Part shown: one piece after another, positions 55,787-64,000 of the stretch
Numbering within the stretch: position 1 is the stretch's first letter
How the letters are laid out: each line of letters starts with the position of its first letter
From: Burkholderiales bacterium
GTDB taxonomy: Bacteria; Pseudomonadota; Gammaproteobacteria; Burkholderiales; Burkholderiaceae_C
Assembly (NCBI GenBank): GCA_018969975.1
Contig: JAGWXI010000001.1
Coordinates: 22,918-86,917, forward strand
Direction: 5' to 3'
DNA length: 64,000 nt
Made by a program: the position numbers and the translations under genes
The notes under the pieces: generated by a model
What the model saw: the letters and a program-made list of their open reading frames with translations, nothing else
Databases searched by the model: none
What the model was told of the DNA's origin: nothing

Positions 55787-56215
55787 TTAGAAAGAAAATT
55801 CCTTGAAGACGTCCGGCATGTCGCCTTGCATGGCTTGTGCTTCTTGCGTTTCGTAAGTTGCCTTGTCCCACAACTCAAAGTGGTTGCCCATGCCTAGCAA
55901 CATGGTGTCTTTTGAAATACCTGCGGCAGCGCGCAGTTCAGGGGAGATCAACACACGGCCTGTGCCGTCCATCTCCACATCCATCGCATTACCGAGCAAG
56001 ACCCGCTTCCACCATTGCGCGCTCATGGGGAGAGCCGCAACGCGTTCTCGAAATTTCTCCCACTCGGTGCGTGGGAACAGCATCAAACAGCCGTGGGGAT
56101 GACGCGTGATCGTGAGTTGCCCGCTCGCTGTGGCGCTCAAGACGTCGCGATGACGCGTAGGTACCGATAAACGGCCCTTGGCATCGAGACTCAGCGAAGA
56201 CGCACCTTGAAACAC
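55787..56215 (-). CDS. mraZ: Transcriptional regulator MraZ
   Basis: MraZ is an AbrB-fold ring-shaped DNA-binding protein that represses its own dcw operon. Two SpoVT/AbrB-like units: [23 protein letters not shown] and a second with [18 protein letters not shown]. The ORF track starts at 56248; a GTG at 56215, with AAGGA eight bases upstream, gives the usual start at FQGASSL and 142 residues. Four boxes phased at 10 bp lie upstream and overlap the promoter. Confidence 0.95.
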   Translation of the reverse strand: MFQGASSLSLDAKGRLSVPTRHRDVLSATASGQLTITRHPHGCLMLFPRTEWEKFRERVAALPMSAQWWKRVLLGNAMDVEMDGTGRVLISPELRAAAGISKDTMLLGMGNHFELWDKATYETQEAQAMQGDMPDVFKEFSF

Positions 56216-56269
56216 AGCAGATTTCCTTGGCAAATACACAATACGCAACCAGTAGTGAAAGTGAATCTA

Positions 56270-56304
56270 CACTTTTCACCACTAATTTGCACTTATTTGC
56301 ACTG
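56270..56304 (-). promoter_or_regulatory. MraZ operator: four AGTG boxes at exact 10-bp spacing
   Basis: On the plus strand CACT words begin at 56270, 56280, 56290 and 56300; on the minus strand this reads CAGTG, AAGTG, TAGTG, AAGTG at 10-base steps. MraZ sites in other bacteria are short G-rich direct repeats at 10-bp period upstream of mraZ (TGGGN in E. coli, AAAGTG in mycoplasmas). The first box overlaps the -10 element, fitting repression. Confidence 0.8.
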
Positions 56305-56329
56305 TATCAGGATTTCACTGCTTCACCAA
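56301..56329 (-). promoter_or_regulatory. Sigma-70 promoter of the dcw cluster
   Basis: TTGGTG, a 17-base spacer and TACAGT, with TGA directly before the -10 (extended -10 TGnTACAGT). The distance to the mraZ GTG is about 85 bases. The -10 overlaps the first MraZ box. Confidence 0.6.
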
Positions 56330-56461
56330 GGGTTTTTCTATTTTTTTCAATGAAATCAACAACTTAGGAGCGATTTCATAAATAAGTCTAGAAACAAAAA
56401 TCCTTATAAAGCAAGCACTTAGAGAATTTATTAAAAGTGTCTTATCAAGAAAATAATAGCC

Positions 56462-56490
56462 AAAAAAAACAGGCCAAAGGCCTGTTTTTT
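56462..56490. terminator. Bidirectional intrinsic terminator between dksA and mraZ
   Basis: AAAAAACAGGCC-AAA-GGCCTGTTTTTT: a perfect GC core with A-run and T-run, so it works on either strand. It lies about 20 bases after the dksA stop and ends that transcript before the dcw promoter. The rest of the 56216-56511 gap holds the mraZ control region and AT-rich DNA with no supported gene. Confidence 0.85.
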
Positions 56491-56511
56491 GCGTTGCCAT
56501 ACAACAACGAC

Positions 56512-57555
56512 TCAATCTCCGAACATTTTTTGCTTGAGTTCGCGCCGCTCTTGTGCCTCTAGTGACAAGGTAGCGGTTGGACGGGCAAGCAAACGGGCGA
56601 CTCCGATAGGTTCGCCTGTTTCGTCACAGTAGCCGTAATCGCCACCGTCGATACGGTGAATGGATTGCTCGATTTTTTTCAGTAACTTGCGCTCACGGTC
56701 GCGGGTGCGCAACTCCAAGGCATGTTCTTCTTCAATAGTGGCGCGGTCTGCGGGGTCAGGGACCACCACCGTGTCTTCGCGCAAATGCTCAGTGGTTTCG
56801 CTGGCGTTACTCAAGACTTCGTTTTTGAGTTGTACCAATTTGAGACGGAAAAAAGCCATTTGTATATCGTTCATGTACTCACCGTCTGGCATGGCTATTA
56901 CCTCAGCGTCGGTGAGTTGGTCAGCCGATTTGGTTTTCCAGTTGTTGGCGAGTTTGGCGTCTTTTTGGGGTATCACGGGAATGATGGTCGATGCAGTCTG
57001 TTGCAAGATAGGCATGAAGCTGTTTTTCGCTGCGGTTGATGCCAAGACTTGCGTGGGTGGAGGGGGAACGAGTGCAGCCATTTTGGCGGCCCTGGAATTT
57101 TTCTTGTGCACCACGGGCGTGTAGCCCGGAATGATGGGTGTGACATGGACCACAGGAGCAGGTACAACCGCTTTAGCAGCATCCTTAGGTGTGGCGGATT
57201 TTTTGGGTGCCTCTACTTTTTTAGAGGGTACTTTTGCTTTAGGAGCGGTTACCTTTTTAACAGGCGCTTTTTTGGCGACAAGCTTCTTGGCTGGTGCTTT
57301 CTTTGCAACCACTTTTTTTGCCGGCACCTTCTTGGCCACGGGCTTTTTGGCTATCGGTTTTTTAGGAGTCACTTTTTTGGCAGTTGCCTTCTTGGGTACC
57401 GCTTTGGCAGCTATTTTTTTAGTCACAGGTTTCTTAGCAGGGGTTGGTTTTTTCACAAGCTTTTTAGCGGTTGTTTTAGGCTTTGCAGCAGGTTTGACAG
57501 CTTTTTTAGCTGCCGCTGATTTTGTTGGTTTTTTATGACGGGCTTGTGCATTCAC
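56512..57555 (-). CDS. dksA: DksA-type RNA polymerase regulator with histone H1-like N-terminal tail
   Basis: DksA binds the RNA polymerase secondary channel and with ppGpp adjusts rRNA and amino-acid promoters. The C-terminal 120 residues are DksA: a coiled-coil with DPADRATIEEEHALELRTRDRERKL, then GGDYGYCDETGEPIGVARL and RPTATLSLEAQERRE. Only one of the four zinc cysteines remains (C-T-S-A pattern), so this is the zinc-independent form. The first about 150 residues are KKP/AKK repeats like histone H1. The GTG at 57555, with AGGAG at seven bases, is preferred to the ORF-track start (347 residues). It lies downstream of a COG0523 GTPase. Confidence 0.93.
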   Translation of the reverse strand: MNAQARHKKPTKSAAAKKAVKPAAKPKTTAKKLVKKPTPAKKPVTKKIAAKAVPKKATAKKVTPKKPIAKKPVAKKVPAKKVVAKKAPAKKLVAKKAPVKKVTAPKAKVPSKKVEAPKKSATPKDAAKAVVPAPVVHVTPIIPGYTPVVHKKNSRAAKMAALVPPPPTQVLASTAAKNSFMPILQQTASTIIPVIPQKDAKLANNWKTKSADQLTDAEVIAMPDGEYMNDIQMAFFRLKLVQLKNEVLSNASETTEHLREDTVVVPDPADRATIEEEHALELRTRDRERKLLKKIEQSIHRIDGGDYGYCDETGEPIGVARLLARPTATLSLEAQERRELKQKMFGD

Positions 57556-57640
57556 GATTTGTCTCCTCGCCATTGCTTTAGTGCACGAATTTGTACCAAG
57601 AGAGGTCTGGCGCGCGGCGATTGTAGCCACATTCAAAAGG

Positions 57641-58708
57641 CTAAACCAGAGAATGCTCCAAGCCTTGCATCAAGATGTCTTTGGGTAAATCAATACCAAT
57701 AAACACCATCTTGCTTATTCGATCTTCACCTTGGGCCCATTCGGGTCCTAAATCACTTCCCATGAGTTGGTGAACGCCTTGGAAAATGACTTTACGCTCC
57801 GTCCCACGCATATTCAATACGCCCTTGTAGCGCAACATTTTGGGACCATAAATATTCACGACAGTGCCCAAAAAGTCTTCTAACTTAGCGGGATCGAAGG
57901 CGCGCTTAGATTTGAAGACAAAGCTTTTGACGTCATCGTCATGGTGGTGGTGATGGCCGTGGCCATGCTCACCATGACCGTGGTCGTGGCCATCATGCCC
58001 ATGCTTATGCGAAGGATGGTCGCAATGCTCACCGTCGTGGTGATGGTGCCCATCGTCGGCCAAGAAATCGGGATCGATGTCTAGCTTGGCGTTGAGGTTA
58101 AAACCACGCAAATCGAACACTTCTGCCAGGGATACTTCACCAAAATGCACCACCTTTTGCGGTGCCCGAGGGTTCATGTGTTTGACGCGGTGCTGCAGGG
58201 TGTCTAATTCCTCAGTAGAGACCAAGTCAGACTTGCTAATAAATATTTGGTCTGCAAAGCCTACTTGACGACGCGCTTCTTGCCGGTCGTTGAGTTGCTG
58301 GGCGGCGTGCTTGGCGTCCACCAAGGTGAGAATCGAGTCGAGCAAAAAGCTCTCTGCTATCTCGTCGTCCATGAAGAAGGTTTGCGCTACCGGGCCGGGG
58401 TCTGCCAAGCCCGTGGTTTCAATCACTACGCGTTCAAAATCTAACAGGCCTTTGCGTTTTTTAGCTGCCAAAAGTTGCAAAGTGGTGCGCAAGTCTTCTC
58501 GAATACTGCAGCACACGCAGCCGTTGTTCATCTGGATGATTTGTTCGTTGGTGTCAGAGACCAAGATTTCGTTATCGATATTTTCTTCACCGAACTCGTT
58601 CTCAATGACAGCAATTTTTTGGCCATGGGCCTCGGTCAAGACGCGTTTGAGTAAAGTGGTTTTGCCTGAACCCAAAAAGCCGGTCAGGATGGTGGCTGGA
58701 ATCAACAT
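57641..58708 (-). CDS. COG0523 (CobW/ZigA-type) GTPase with His-rich metal-binding loop
   Basis: A G3E-family GTPase, many of which act as zinc metallochaperones. TGFLGSGKTTLLKRVL is the P-loop; NNGCVCCSIREDL is the conserved CxCC metal motif; ETTGLADPGPVAQ follows. An insert near residues 220-255 (DGHHHHDGEHCDHPSHKHG) contains more than 15 histidines. 355 residues. It is 85 bases upstream of dksA on the same strand. The substrate (zinc, cobalt or other) is inferred from family and histidines, not shown. Confidence 0.93.
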   Translation of the reverse strand: MLIPATILTGFLGSGKTTLLKRVLTEAHGQKIAVIENEFGEENIDNEILVSDTNEQIIQMNNGCVCCSIREDLRTTLQLLAAKKRKGLLDFERVVIETTGLADPGPVAQTFFMDDEIAESFLLDSILTLVDAKHAAQQLNDRQEARRQVGFADQIFISKSDLVSTEELDTLQHRVKHMNPRAPQKVVHFGEVSLAEVFDLRGFNLNAKLDIDPDFLADDGHHHHDGEHCDHPSHKHGHDGHDHGHGEHGHGHHHHHDDDVKSFVFKSKRAFDPAKLEDFLGTVVNIYGPKMLRYKGVLNMRGTERKVIFQGVHQLMGSDLGPEWAQGEDRISKMVFIGIDLPKDILMQGLEHSLV

Positions 58709-58800
58709 ACGAGAACTACCTTGTAGAAAAAAATGCGGTTAACCCGCTATTGTCTCGCTTTCCGCTTTGAGCAACAAGTCGGAAAAATTTATAAGTAAGT

Positions 58801-59763
58801 TCACTTTTTCCGTGCACGCGGATGCGCTGCGTCATAGGCCTTGGCTAAATGTTGAAAATCCAAGCGCGTATAGACCTGTGTTGTACTGATGTTGGCATGC
58901 CCGAGCAGCTCTTGTACAGCACGCAAATCACTGCTGGACTGCAAAATATGGCTGGCAAATGAATGGCGCAACATATGCGGATGAACTGGAGTGGCAAGCC
59001 CTGCTTTCAAACTGCGCTGCCTCAAACGCTGCCAAATGCCTTGGGCGGTCAAACGGGTTGCGTACCTGCCTATGAAGAGGGCATTCTGAGCTTCTGTGGA
59101 AACGCTTTGTTCGGTAGGTGCAAGACTTCTCTGGCACACCTTCAAGCCTTGATCGCGAACCGCCAACCAAGCATTTACAGCCGCTAAGGCTTTGCTTCCG
59201 ATTGGAACACTGCGCCTTTTGCTGCCTTTACCAAATACATGGGCTTGGCCACTTTCTAAATCTAGCCAACCCTTTGCCACATTACTAGCTTGCACGTCTA
59301 GCCCCACCAATTCACCGACACGCAGTCCACAGCCGTAGAGCAATTCCACCATGGCTGCATCGCGGCATTCCAACCAAGGATCGGTTACCTCGGGCGAGGC
59401 AGAGAACTCTGCCAATTGCATGGCGTCATCCACACTCAATGCTTTGGGTAATGGCTTGGGTGCTTTGGGGGCCCGCACGCCTTGCACCGGGTTACTTTGC
59501 ACCACGCCCTCTCGTCCTAGCCAGGTATAGAAACCTCGCCAACCAGACAATATGAGGGCAATACCGCGGCCACTGCGTCCACCACTGTGCATCTGCGAAA
59601 CCCAGCGGCGAATATGGCTGGCTTGCACAGCCTCCAAAGCAAGCCCCGCATCTTTGGCATAGTCACTGAGTTTTTGTAAATCCAGGCTGTAGAGCACATG
59701 GGTGCGCTCTGCGAGGCGTTTCTCATAACGCACATGGTCAAGGTAGCGGGCAACCCAGTCCAT
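58801..59763 (-). CDS. xerC: Tyrosine recombinase XerC
   Basis: XerC resolves chromosome dimers at dif together with XerD. The N-terminal SAM-like domain (MDWVARYLDHVRYEKRLAERT) is followed by the catalytic domain: ELLYGCGLRVGELVGLD with the first Arg, HMLRHSFASHILQSS with His-x-x-Arg, GHANISTTQVYTRLDF with the His and nucleophile Tyr. 320 residues. The neighbours dapF and DUF484 are the classic XerC companions. XerD and a dif site are not in the window. Confidence 0.95.
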   Translation of the reverse strand: MDWVARYLDHVRYEKRLAERTHVLYSLDLQKLSDYAKDAGLALEAVQASHIRRWVSQMHSGGRSGRGIALILSGWRGFYTWLGREGVVQSNPVQGVRAPKAPKPLPKALSVDDAMQLAEFSASPEVTDPWLECRDAAMVELLYGCGLRVGELVGLDVQASNVAKGWLDLESGQAHVFGKGSKRRSVPIGSKALAAVNAWLAVRDQGLKVCQRSLAPTEQSVSTEAQNALFIGRYATRLTAQGIWQRLRQRSLKAGLATPVHPHMLRHSFASHILQSSSDLRAVQELLGHANISTTQVYTRLDFQHLAKAYDAAHPRARKK

Positions 59764-59777
59764 GGTTTTATGACGCG

Positions 59778-60479
59778 TTAGCGCAAGTGCGAGAGTGCGG
59801 CGCTGGCTAAATCGCCCAAACGCTCAATAAATGCAGTGCCCATGCCTTCGTGGTAACGCTGGGCGTCTGGTGAGGCCATCACCAACAAACCTATAACGGG
59901 CTGCTTTGTGGCAGTCTGGGGGGTGTCGTGTGCCTGAGTCGCACGCAATGCCACCATGGCAACTGACTGGGCAGCGCTGGGCTCTAGCAACCACTTCACT
60001 GCTTCAAAGTTTTGGTTCATGCCGACATAAGGCGTGCTCAGGGTTTGGGCAAAGGTTTTGACTTCGTCGCCCACACCCACTGCAAAGGGTTCAATCTGGT
60101 AGTCATCGGCCACGCCCCATACCTTGATCGCCACTTGCGGCACCAAAAAATCGTGCTGAATATGGTCGGCGATGGTGTAGGGTAAGTCACGTGCATTAGC
60201 GGTCATCAGCAAGGTTTTGACCCAACGCTGCATGCGCTCGATCAACACCTCGTTGTCGGTACCGTGGCGCATCATGTCCATCAAGCGCATCTCAAGTGCG
60301 CGAATTTTTTCGCGCAACATATCCACTTGGCGCTCTTGCAAGCTCACCGCGCGCGCGCCATGTGGACTGTTTAAACGCACAGCCGCCAAAAGCTCAGCAT
60401 GCCGCTCAAAAAAATCTGGCGTGTTGACTAAAAAATTGGCAATGTCTTCTTCAGTGATGGGGTTCATAGCAGGGTTCAT
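59778..60479 (-). CDS. DUF484 family protein
   Basis: A 233-residue cytoplasmic protein, usually between dapF and xerC, with a GAF-like fold predicted for the family; function unknown. The N-terminus [22 protein letters not shown] is the DUF484 hallmark, followed by [21 protein letters not shown], a coiled coil, and a GAF-like C-terminal half. The ORF track adds 28 residues; ATG 60479 overlaps the dapF stop as ATGA. ATG 60467 is an alternative. Confidence 0.9.
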   Translation of the reverse strand: MNPAMNPITEEDIANFLVNTPDFFERHAELLAAVRLNSPHGARAVSLQERQVDMLREKIRALEMRLMDMMRHGTDNEVLIERMQRWVKTLLMTANARDLPYTIADHIQHDFLVPQVAIKVWGVADDYQIEPFAVGVGDEVKTFAQTLSTPYVGMNQNFEAVKWLLEPSAAQSVAMVALRATQAHDTPQTATKQPVIGLLVMASPDAQRYHEGMGTAFIERLGDLASAALSHLR

Positions 60480-61288
60480 AAATTGTCGGGTAAATTGATC
60501 TCGCCTTGAAAGACCGAGGTGGCTGGGCCAGTCATCCATACTGATGCACCATCGCCTTGCCAAGCAATCGTGAGATCACCACCTTGGGTGTGCACCAAAA
60601 CATTCGCATCCAGCAAGCCCCACTGTATGCCAGTAACAACCGCGGCACATGCGCCTGTGCCGCATGAGAGTGTTTCACCTACACCGCGCTCGAACACACG
60701 CAGACGAATTTCACTGCGGCTGACGATTTGCATAAAGCCTGCGTTGATGCGCTTAGGAAATGCAGCATGGTTTTCAATGAGTGGGCCTTGGGATAGGACC
60801 GGAGCTGTCGCCACGTCTTGCACCAATTGAACAGCGTGGGGGTTGCCCATAGACACAACCGCAACTGTGGGGGATTCGCCATGAGAGAGATGGAGTTGCT
60901 GGGCTTGGTTGATAAAGACTGGCACGCCCATATCGACCTTGACTTGCCCGTTGGCTAACGCGTGCAACTCAATAACGCCGCCATGCACTTTGACGCGAAC
61001 CGAAGATTTGCTTGTCAAGCCCTGCTCTTGGACAAACCGAACAAAGCACCGCGAACCGTTGCCGCATTGCTCTACTTCACCTCCATCGGCGTTATGGATC
61101 ACATACTCAAAATCGACATCGGCTTGCGGTGCGGGACGGACTGTCAAAATTTGATCGGCACCAACACCAAAGTGGCGGTCTGCCAAAAAACGGTAATGTG
61201 CAGGCCCTAGATTGAAACGTTCGCGTGTCTCGTCTAACACCACGAAGTCGTTGCCTGCACCTTGCATTTTGGTAAAGCGAATACGCAT
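60476..61288 (-). CDS. dapF: Diaminopimelate epimerase DapF
   Basis: DapF interconverts LL- and meso-diaminopimelate for lysine and peptidoglycan synthesis. [17 protein letters not shown] is the N-terminal signature; [13 protein letters not shown] holds one catalytic Cys and [14 protein letters not shown] the other. [10 protein letters not shown] at 61288 (ATG two residues before is an alternative) is preferred to the ORF-track start. 270 residues. It supplies the amino acid used by MurE and Mpl. It heads dapF-DUF484-xerC. Confidence 0.97.
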   Translation of the reverse strand: MRIRFTKMQGAGNDFVVLDETRERFNLGPAHYRFLADRHFGVGADQILTVRPAPQADVDFEYVIHNADGGEVEQCGNGSRCFVRFVQEQGLTSKSSVRVKVHGGVIELHALANGQVKVDMGVPVFINQAQQLHLSHGESPTVAVVSMGNPHAVQLVQDVATAPVLSQGPLIENHAAFPKRINAGFMQIVSRSEIRLRVFERGVGETLSCGTGACAAVVTGIQWGLLDANVLVHTQGGDLTIAWQGDGASVWMTGPATSVFQGEINLPDNL

Positions 61289-61353
61289 CATGCGATTATC
61301 GACTAGCAATAAGCCCCCCATAATGCAGCTTTTTCGTGAGAAAGGTTTTTTCT

Positions 61354-61911
61354 ATGCGCATTCCCGCTTGGACCCCCGAACGCAAACCCCAACCCCAAGA
61401 CATGGTGGACGCCATACTTGCCCGCCGCGGTGGTTCGCTACTCAATCTAGATAAGGCCTTACTTTGGAGTGAGCCAGTTGCACGCGGCTGGAATGTCTAT
61501 TTAAAAAATGTGCGCACGGGCTTACCCACTAGCCGAAAATTATGTGAACTTGGTATTTGCACTGTGGCTTTGCTCACAGGCGCAACCTACGAATACCACC
61601 ACCATGCGCCAGATTTTTTAACTGCTGGTGGCACACAGGCAGAGTTGGACGCCTTGAACCGCGCTGTCCAAGGTGACGCATGCCAAGCCATCACGGATGC
61701 CGCTTTTGGTGAAGTGGAGCGCCTAGTAGTGCAATACGCGGCACAAATCACGGTCAAAGTAAAGGTGGAAGATGCTTTGTTTAAGCAAATCAGCCAACAC
61801 TTTGACACCACAGGCGTGGTCGAGTTAACCACTGCAATTGCCACCTACAACATGGTGGCGCGCTTTTTAACGGCGCTTCAAATTACGCCTGAGGGTGAGC
61901 AAAGGCATTGA
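61354..61911 (+). CDS. Carboxymuconolactone decarboxylase-family protein without the CxxC pair
   Basis: A 185-residue protein of the CMD/AhpD-like fold: SRKLCELGICTVALLTGATYEYHHHAPDFLTAGGTQAEL is the family's core helix pair with a YEYHHH motif, though the CxxC of AhpD-type peroxidases is absent. Members include 4-carboxymuconolactone decarboxylases and many of unknown activity. AAAGG eight bases before ATG 61354 favours that start over the ORF-track GTG at 61336. It is divergent from dapF and convergent with the Bug protein gene. Confidence 0.85.
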   Translation: MRIPAWTPERKPQPQDMVDAILARRGGSLLNLDKALLWSEPVARGWNVYLKNVRTGLPTSRKLCELGICTVALLTGATYEYHHHAPDFLTAGGTQAELDALNRAVQGDACQAITDAAFGEVERLVVQYAAQITVKVKVEDALFKQISQHFDTTGVVELTTAIATYNMVARFLTALQITPEGEQRH

Positions 61912-61920
61912 ACAAAGGCA

Positions 61921-62901
61921 TCAATCGGCTTTGATGTCGTTGTCTTTGACAACCTTGGCCCAAATCACCATTTGCTTTTCAATAAAAGAGCGGGCTTGTT
62001 CTGAAGAACCGCCCATGATGTCAATGCCTTGGGCATCGAGTTTTTTAGCAACTTCTGGATTTTTCAGAACTTTGTTGAGTTCTTCGTTCATGCGCTTGAT
62101 GATCTCGGGTGGCGTTTTGGACGATGCCAAAAAGGCCCACCATGCAGGTGCTTCAAAACCTGGATAACCATTTTCTGCAATCGTTGGAACTTGGGGTAAG
62201 TCTGGCGAACGCTTGGTAGTGGTCACCGCCAATGGGCGCATGCGGCCACTATCGATGTGGGGCTTGGTCACAAATATAGATGCGATAGACAAAGGCACAT
62301 GACCAGCGACAGCATCGCTCATCAAGGGGCCGCCGCCTTTGTAAGGAATGTGCGTCCAATCGACTTGGGCATCTTTGCCTAACAAGGCCATGGCCAAGTG
62401 GCCTAAGCTGCCATTGCCAATCGTGCCGAAATTTACATTTTTCTTGGCTTTTGCGGCGGCGACGACTTCCGCAAATGTTTTGTATTCAGAACCCGCATGC
62501 GTTGCCAACACCATGGGTGATGTGCCAACTAAGACCAGGGGAGTGAGGTCTTTTTTACTGTCAAACGGCATGCTCGGGGTAAGACTTGGGTTGACACCAA
62601 ATGTGTCAAAGACCACTGCGAAGGTGTAGCCGTCAGCCGGTGCTTGCACCACAGCCGCTGTACCTATCGTTCCAGAGGCACCACCGCGGTTTTCAACGAT
62701 CACGCTTTGGCCCAATTGCTGAGACAGGGGCTGGGCAATGATGCGCGCAACTTGATCAACTGAACCACCAGGAGGAAAAACGGCTACCAGTCGAATAGGC
62801 TGGCGGGTTGGCCATGCTTGCGCAAGGGTCTGCATGGGCAGAACAAGCAAAGTGCACATCAGAAGTGACGTCAGCCCTGAATTTTTTATCCAACCGTTCA
62901 T
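61921..62901 (-). CDS. Bug/TctC-type periplasmic substrate-binding protein
   Basis: A 326-residue extracytoplasmic solute receptor of the tripartite tricarboxylate transport (Bug) family, expanded in Burkholderiales. A signal peptide is visible (LTSLLMCTLLVLPMQTLAQA), then AWPTRQPIRLVAVFPPGGSVDQVARIIAQPL, the family start. VVENRGGASGTIGTAAV and GNGSLGHLAMALLGKDAQVDWTHIPYKGGGP follow. The ligand is not predictable. No TctA/TctB partners lie nearby, so it is an orphan receptor. It is divergent from the hydrolase gene. Confidence 0.93.
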   Translation of the reverse strand: MNGWIKNSGLTSLLMCTLLVLPMQTLAQAWPTRQPIRLVAVFPPGGSVDQVARIIAQPLSQQLGQSVIVENRGGASGTIGTAAVVQAPADGYTFAVVFDTFGVNPSLTPSMPFDSKKDLTPLVLVGTSPMVLATHAGSEYKTFAEVVAAAKAKKNVNFGTIGNGSLGHLAMALLGKDAQVDWTHIPYKGGGPLMSDAVAGHVPLSIASIFVTKPHIDSGRMRPLAVTTTKRSPDLPQVPTIAENGYPGFEAPAWWAFLASSKTPPEIIKRMNEELNKVLKNPEVAKKLDAQGIDIMGGSSEQARSFIEKQMVIWAKVVKDNDIKAD

Positions 62902-63022
62902 ATGAAAACTCCCTAAAAATAAAACTATGCGCGCCGCGCATTGTTCTACAACAAGCGGAGGTTTGCGCTACGGCTTTTACGCATGGGGTTATTACGGACC
63001 AACTGCCATTGATAATGCGCCC

Positions 63023-64000
63023 ATGGTTCGATCTACCCAACGCCTACACAGTAACGACTCTGGCGCAGAGTCCGTATCACCCATAGAGAAACCTCTGCAA
63101 GCGCGATCTGGTTGGCTCCATGGGCGATTAGTGAAATATGAATCTAAAGACGCCCCATTTGGCGAACTGGCATTAACGTGTCCAGAAGGTCAACATCTCC
63201 ATTACTTGGACTGGCGTACCAACGAGAGCGTGTTCTTACTTAAAAATGTTCAACGCCTCACCGCCCCTAACCCAGGTGTGATGACTGGCCCTGGCACCAA
63301 TAGCTATTTGGTGGGTGACCCAGACACTGGTTACTTAGTGATTGACCCTGGCCCCGCGGATGATGAACACCTTGACCGCTTGTGGCGTGCTGCGGGTGGC
63401 GACATACGCATGGTTGTGTGCACCCACTCCCATCCAGACCATTCACCAGGTGCCGCACCATTACAAACTTTGTGTGTGGCGCATGGCAAACGGCCGCCTA
63501 TCTTGGGTTTATCTTCTGCACCCACTGCGCGTGCGAACAGCGAATTCACACCCGAACGTGAATTGGTAGATGGCGAACGTCTCATCTTGCAATGCGCCAG
63601 TCACCAACATACTTTGCGTGTGGTGCACACACCAGGCCATGCAGCGAACCACTTGTGTTTGGTGCTGGAAGAAGATGGTTTGCTGTTTAGTGGTGACCAC
63701 GTTTTGAATGGCAGCACCACGGTGGTCGACCCGCCTGATGGACATATGACGGACTATTTAGAGTCACTCGATAAATTACTCAATGCTTGCGAGCAAGACC
63801 GTATTCAATTTATCTTGCCAGCGCACGGATATGTTTTAGGAAATGTGTGGGGTGAACCACATGATGCGCGCGCTTGTATCGCGCATCTCAAAGCGCACCG
63901 ACTTAAACGCGAAGCCAAAATTCGGGCGGTGATGCAGCAACACCCTGAGGGCAGCATGGACGATTGGGTTAAGCATGCTTACGACGATGTACCTTCTAAG
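63023..64000 (+). CDS. Metallo-beta-lactamase-fold hydrolase, C-terminus cut by window edge
   Basis: Missing from the ORF track because no stop occurs before 64000. The frame reads RLTAPNPGVMTGPGTNSYLVG at the domain start, then VVCTHSHPDHSPGAAPL with the zinc motif THSHPDH, and HTPGHAANHLCLVLEEDGLLFSGDH with further ligands. This matches the LACTB2-like branch of the family, often glyoxalase-II-like or nuclease-like; substrate unknown. ATG 63023 is chosen because it leaves about 120 bases of divergent promoter space; an in-frame ATG at 62927 is possible. No good ribosome site is seen at either. About 90 residues precede the MBL core. Confidence 0.85.
   Translation, partial: MVRSTQRLHSNDSGAESVSPIEKPLQARSGWLHGRLVKYESKDAPFGELALTCPEGQHLHYLDWRTNESVFLLKNVQRLTAPNPGVMTGPGTNSYLVGDPDTGYLVIDPGPADDEHLDRLWRAAGGDIRMVVCTHSHPDHSPGAAPLQTLCVAHGKRPPILGLSSAPTARANSEFTPERELVDGERLILQCASHQHTLRVVHTPGHAANHLCLVLEEDGLLFSGDHVLNGSTTVVDPPDGHMTDYLESLDKLLNACEQDRIQFILPAHGYVLGNVWGEPHDARACIAHLKAHRLKREAKIRAVMQQHPEGSMDDWVKHAYDDVPSK

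Noticed and set aside
56315-56515. 66-codon minus ORF between mraZ and dksA
   Set aside because: It reads through the intrinsic terminator (56462-56490) and has no ribosome site or recognisable domain.
58709-58800. Zur box before the COG0523 gene
   Set aside because: No GTTATA-type palindrome is present in the 92-base gap; only AT-rich words and a weak GCGG/CCGC pair.
1-64000. tRNA, rRNA, CRISPR array, insertion sequence, prophage
   Set aside because: No cloverleaf, repeat-spacer pattern, transposase or integrase (other than XerC) could be seen by reading. A dedicated RNA search was not possible here.

Overview
The window looks like chromosomal DNA of a flagellated betaproteobacterium of the order Burkholderiales, most likely a Comamonadaceae-type organism (inference). 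The reasons are a Bug/TctC binding protein, lysine/alanine-rich histone-H1-like tails, a biotin carboxylase block followed by prmA and a zinc-ribbon protein, a complete dcw cluster ending in lpxC, and protein sequences that read as beta-proteobacterial throughout. Coding density is very high, most operon neighbours overlap by ATGA or TGATG, and I saw no rRNA, tRNA, insertion sequence, prophage or CRISPR array. The most distinctive signals are regulatory.

Region 1 (1-10.7 kb) is flagellar. A minus-strand operon flhA-flhF-flhG-fliA-(membrane protein) starts from a near-consensus sigma-54 promoter. It is followed by the start of fliS behind a sigma-28 (FliA) promoter. Facing the other way are fliK-fliL-fliM-fliN and a small HTH/membrane protein that sits where fliO would be expected.

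Region 2 (10.7-21.7 kb) holds a membrane-anchored alpha-carbonic anhydrase, miaB, ffh, a CcsA/YpjD-type membrane protein, a small PP0621-like protein, ampD, the class Ia ribonucleotide reductase genes nrdA and nrdB behind two NrdR boxes, and a histone-H1-like gene preceded by a 34-bp palindrome.

Region 3 (21.7-37.9 kb) is metabolic and housekeeping: a PfkB kinase, the accB-accC-prmA-zinc-ribbon block, a TlpA thioredoxin, mpl (murein recycling, pairing with ampD), a DAHP synthase under an apparent Phe/Tyr-rich leader-peptide attenuator, tldD, a beta-hydroxyacid dehydrogenase, rodA, an RNB exoribonuclease, a TonB-like protein, mtgA and ruvC.

Region 4 (37.9-56.3 kb) is the dcw cell-wall and division cluster on the minus strand: mraZ-rsmH-ftsL-ftsI-murE-murF-mraY-murD-ftsW-murG-murC-ddl-ftsQ-ftsA-ftsZ-lpxC. 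It starts from a promoter overlapped by four MraZ-type boxes phased at exactly 10 bp. A 22-codon upstream ORF overlaps the ftsZ start codon.

Region 5 (56.4-64 kb) has a DksA with a long histone-like tail and a mostly Cys-less zinc-finger region next to a COG0523 (CobW-type) GTPase, then xerC-DUF484-dapF, a carboxymuconolactone-decarboxylase-family protein, a Bug-type binding protein, and a metallo-beta-lactamase-fold hydrolase cut by the window edge.

All product names are from reading the translations. No database search was run.
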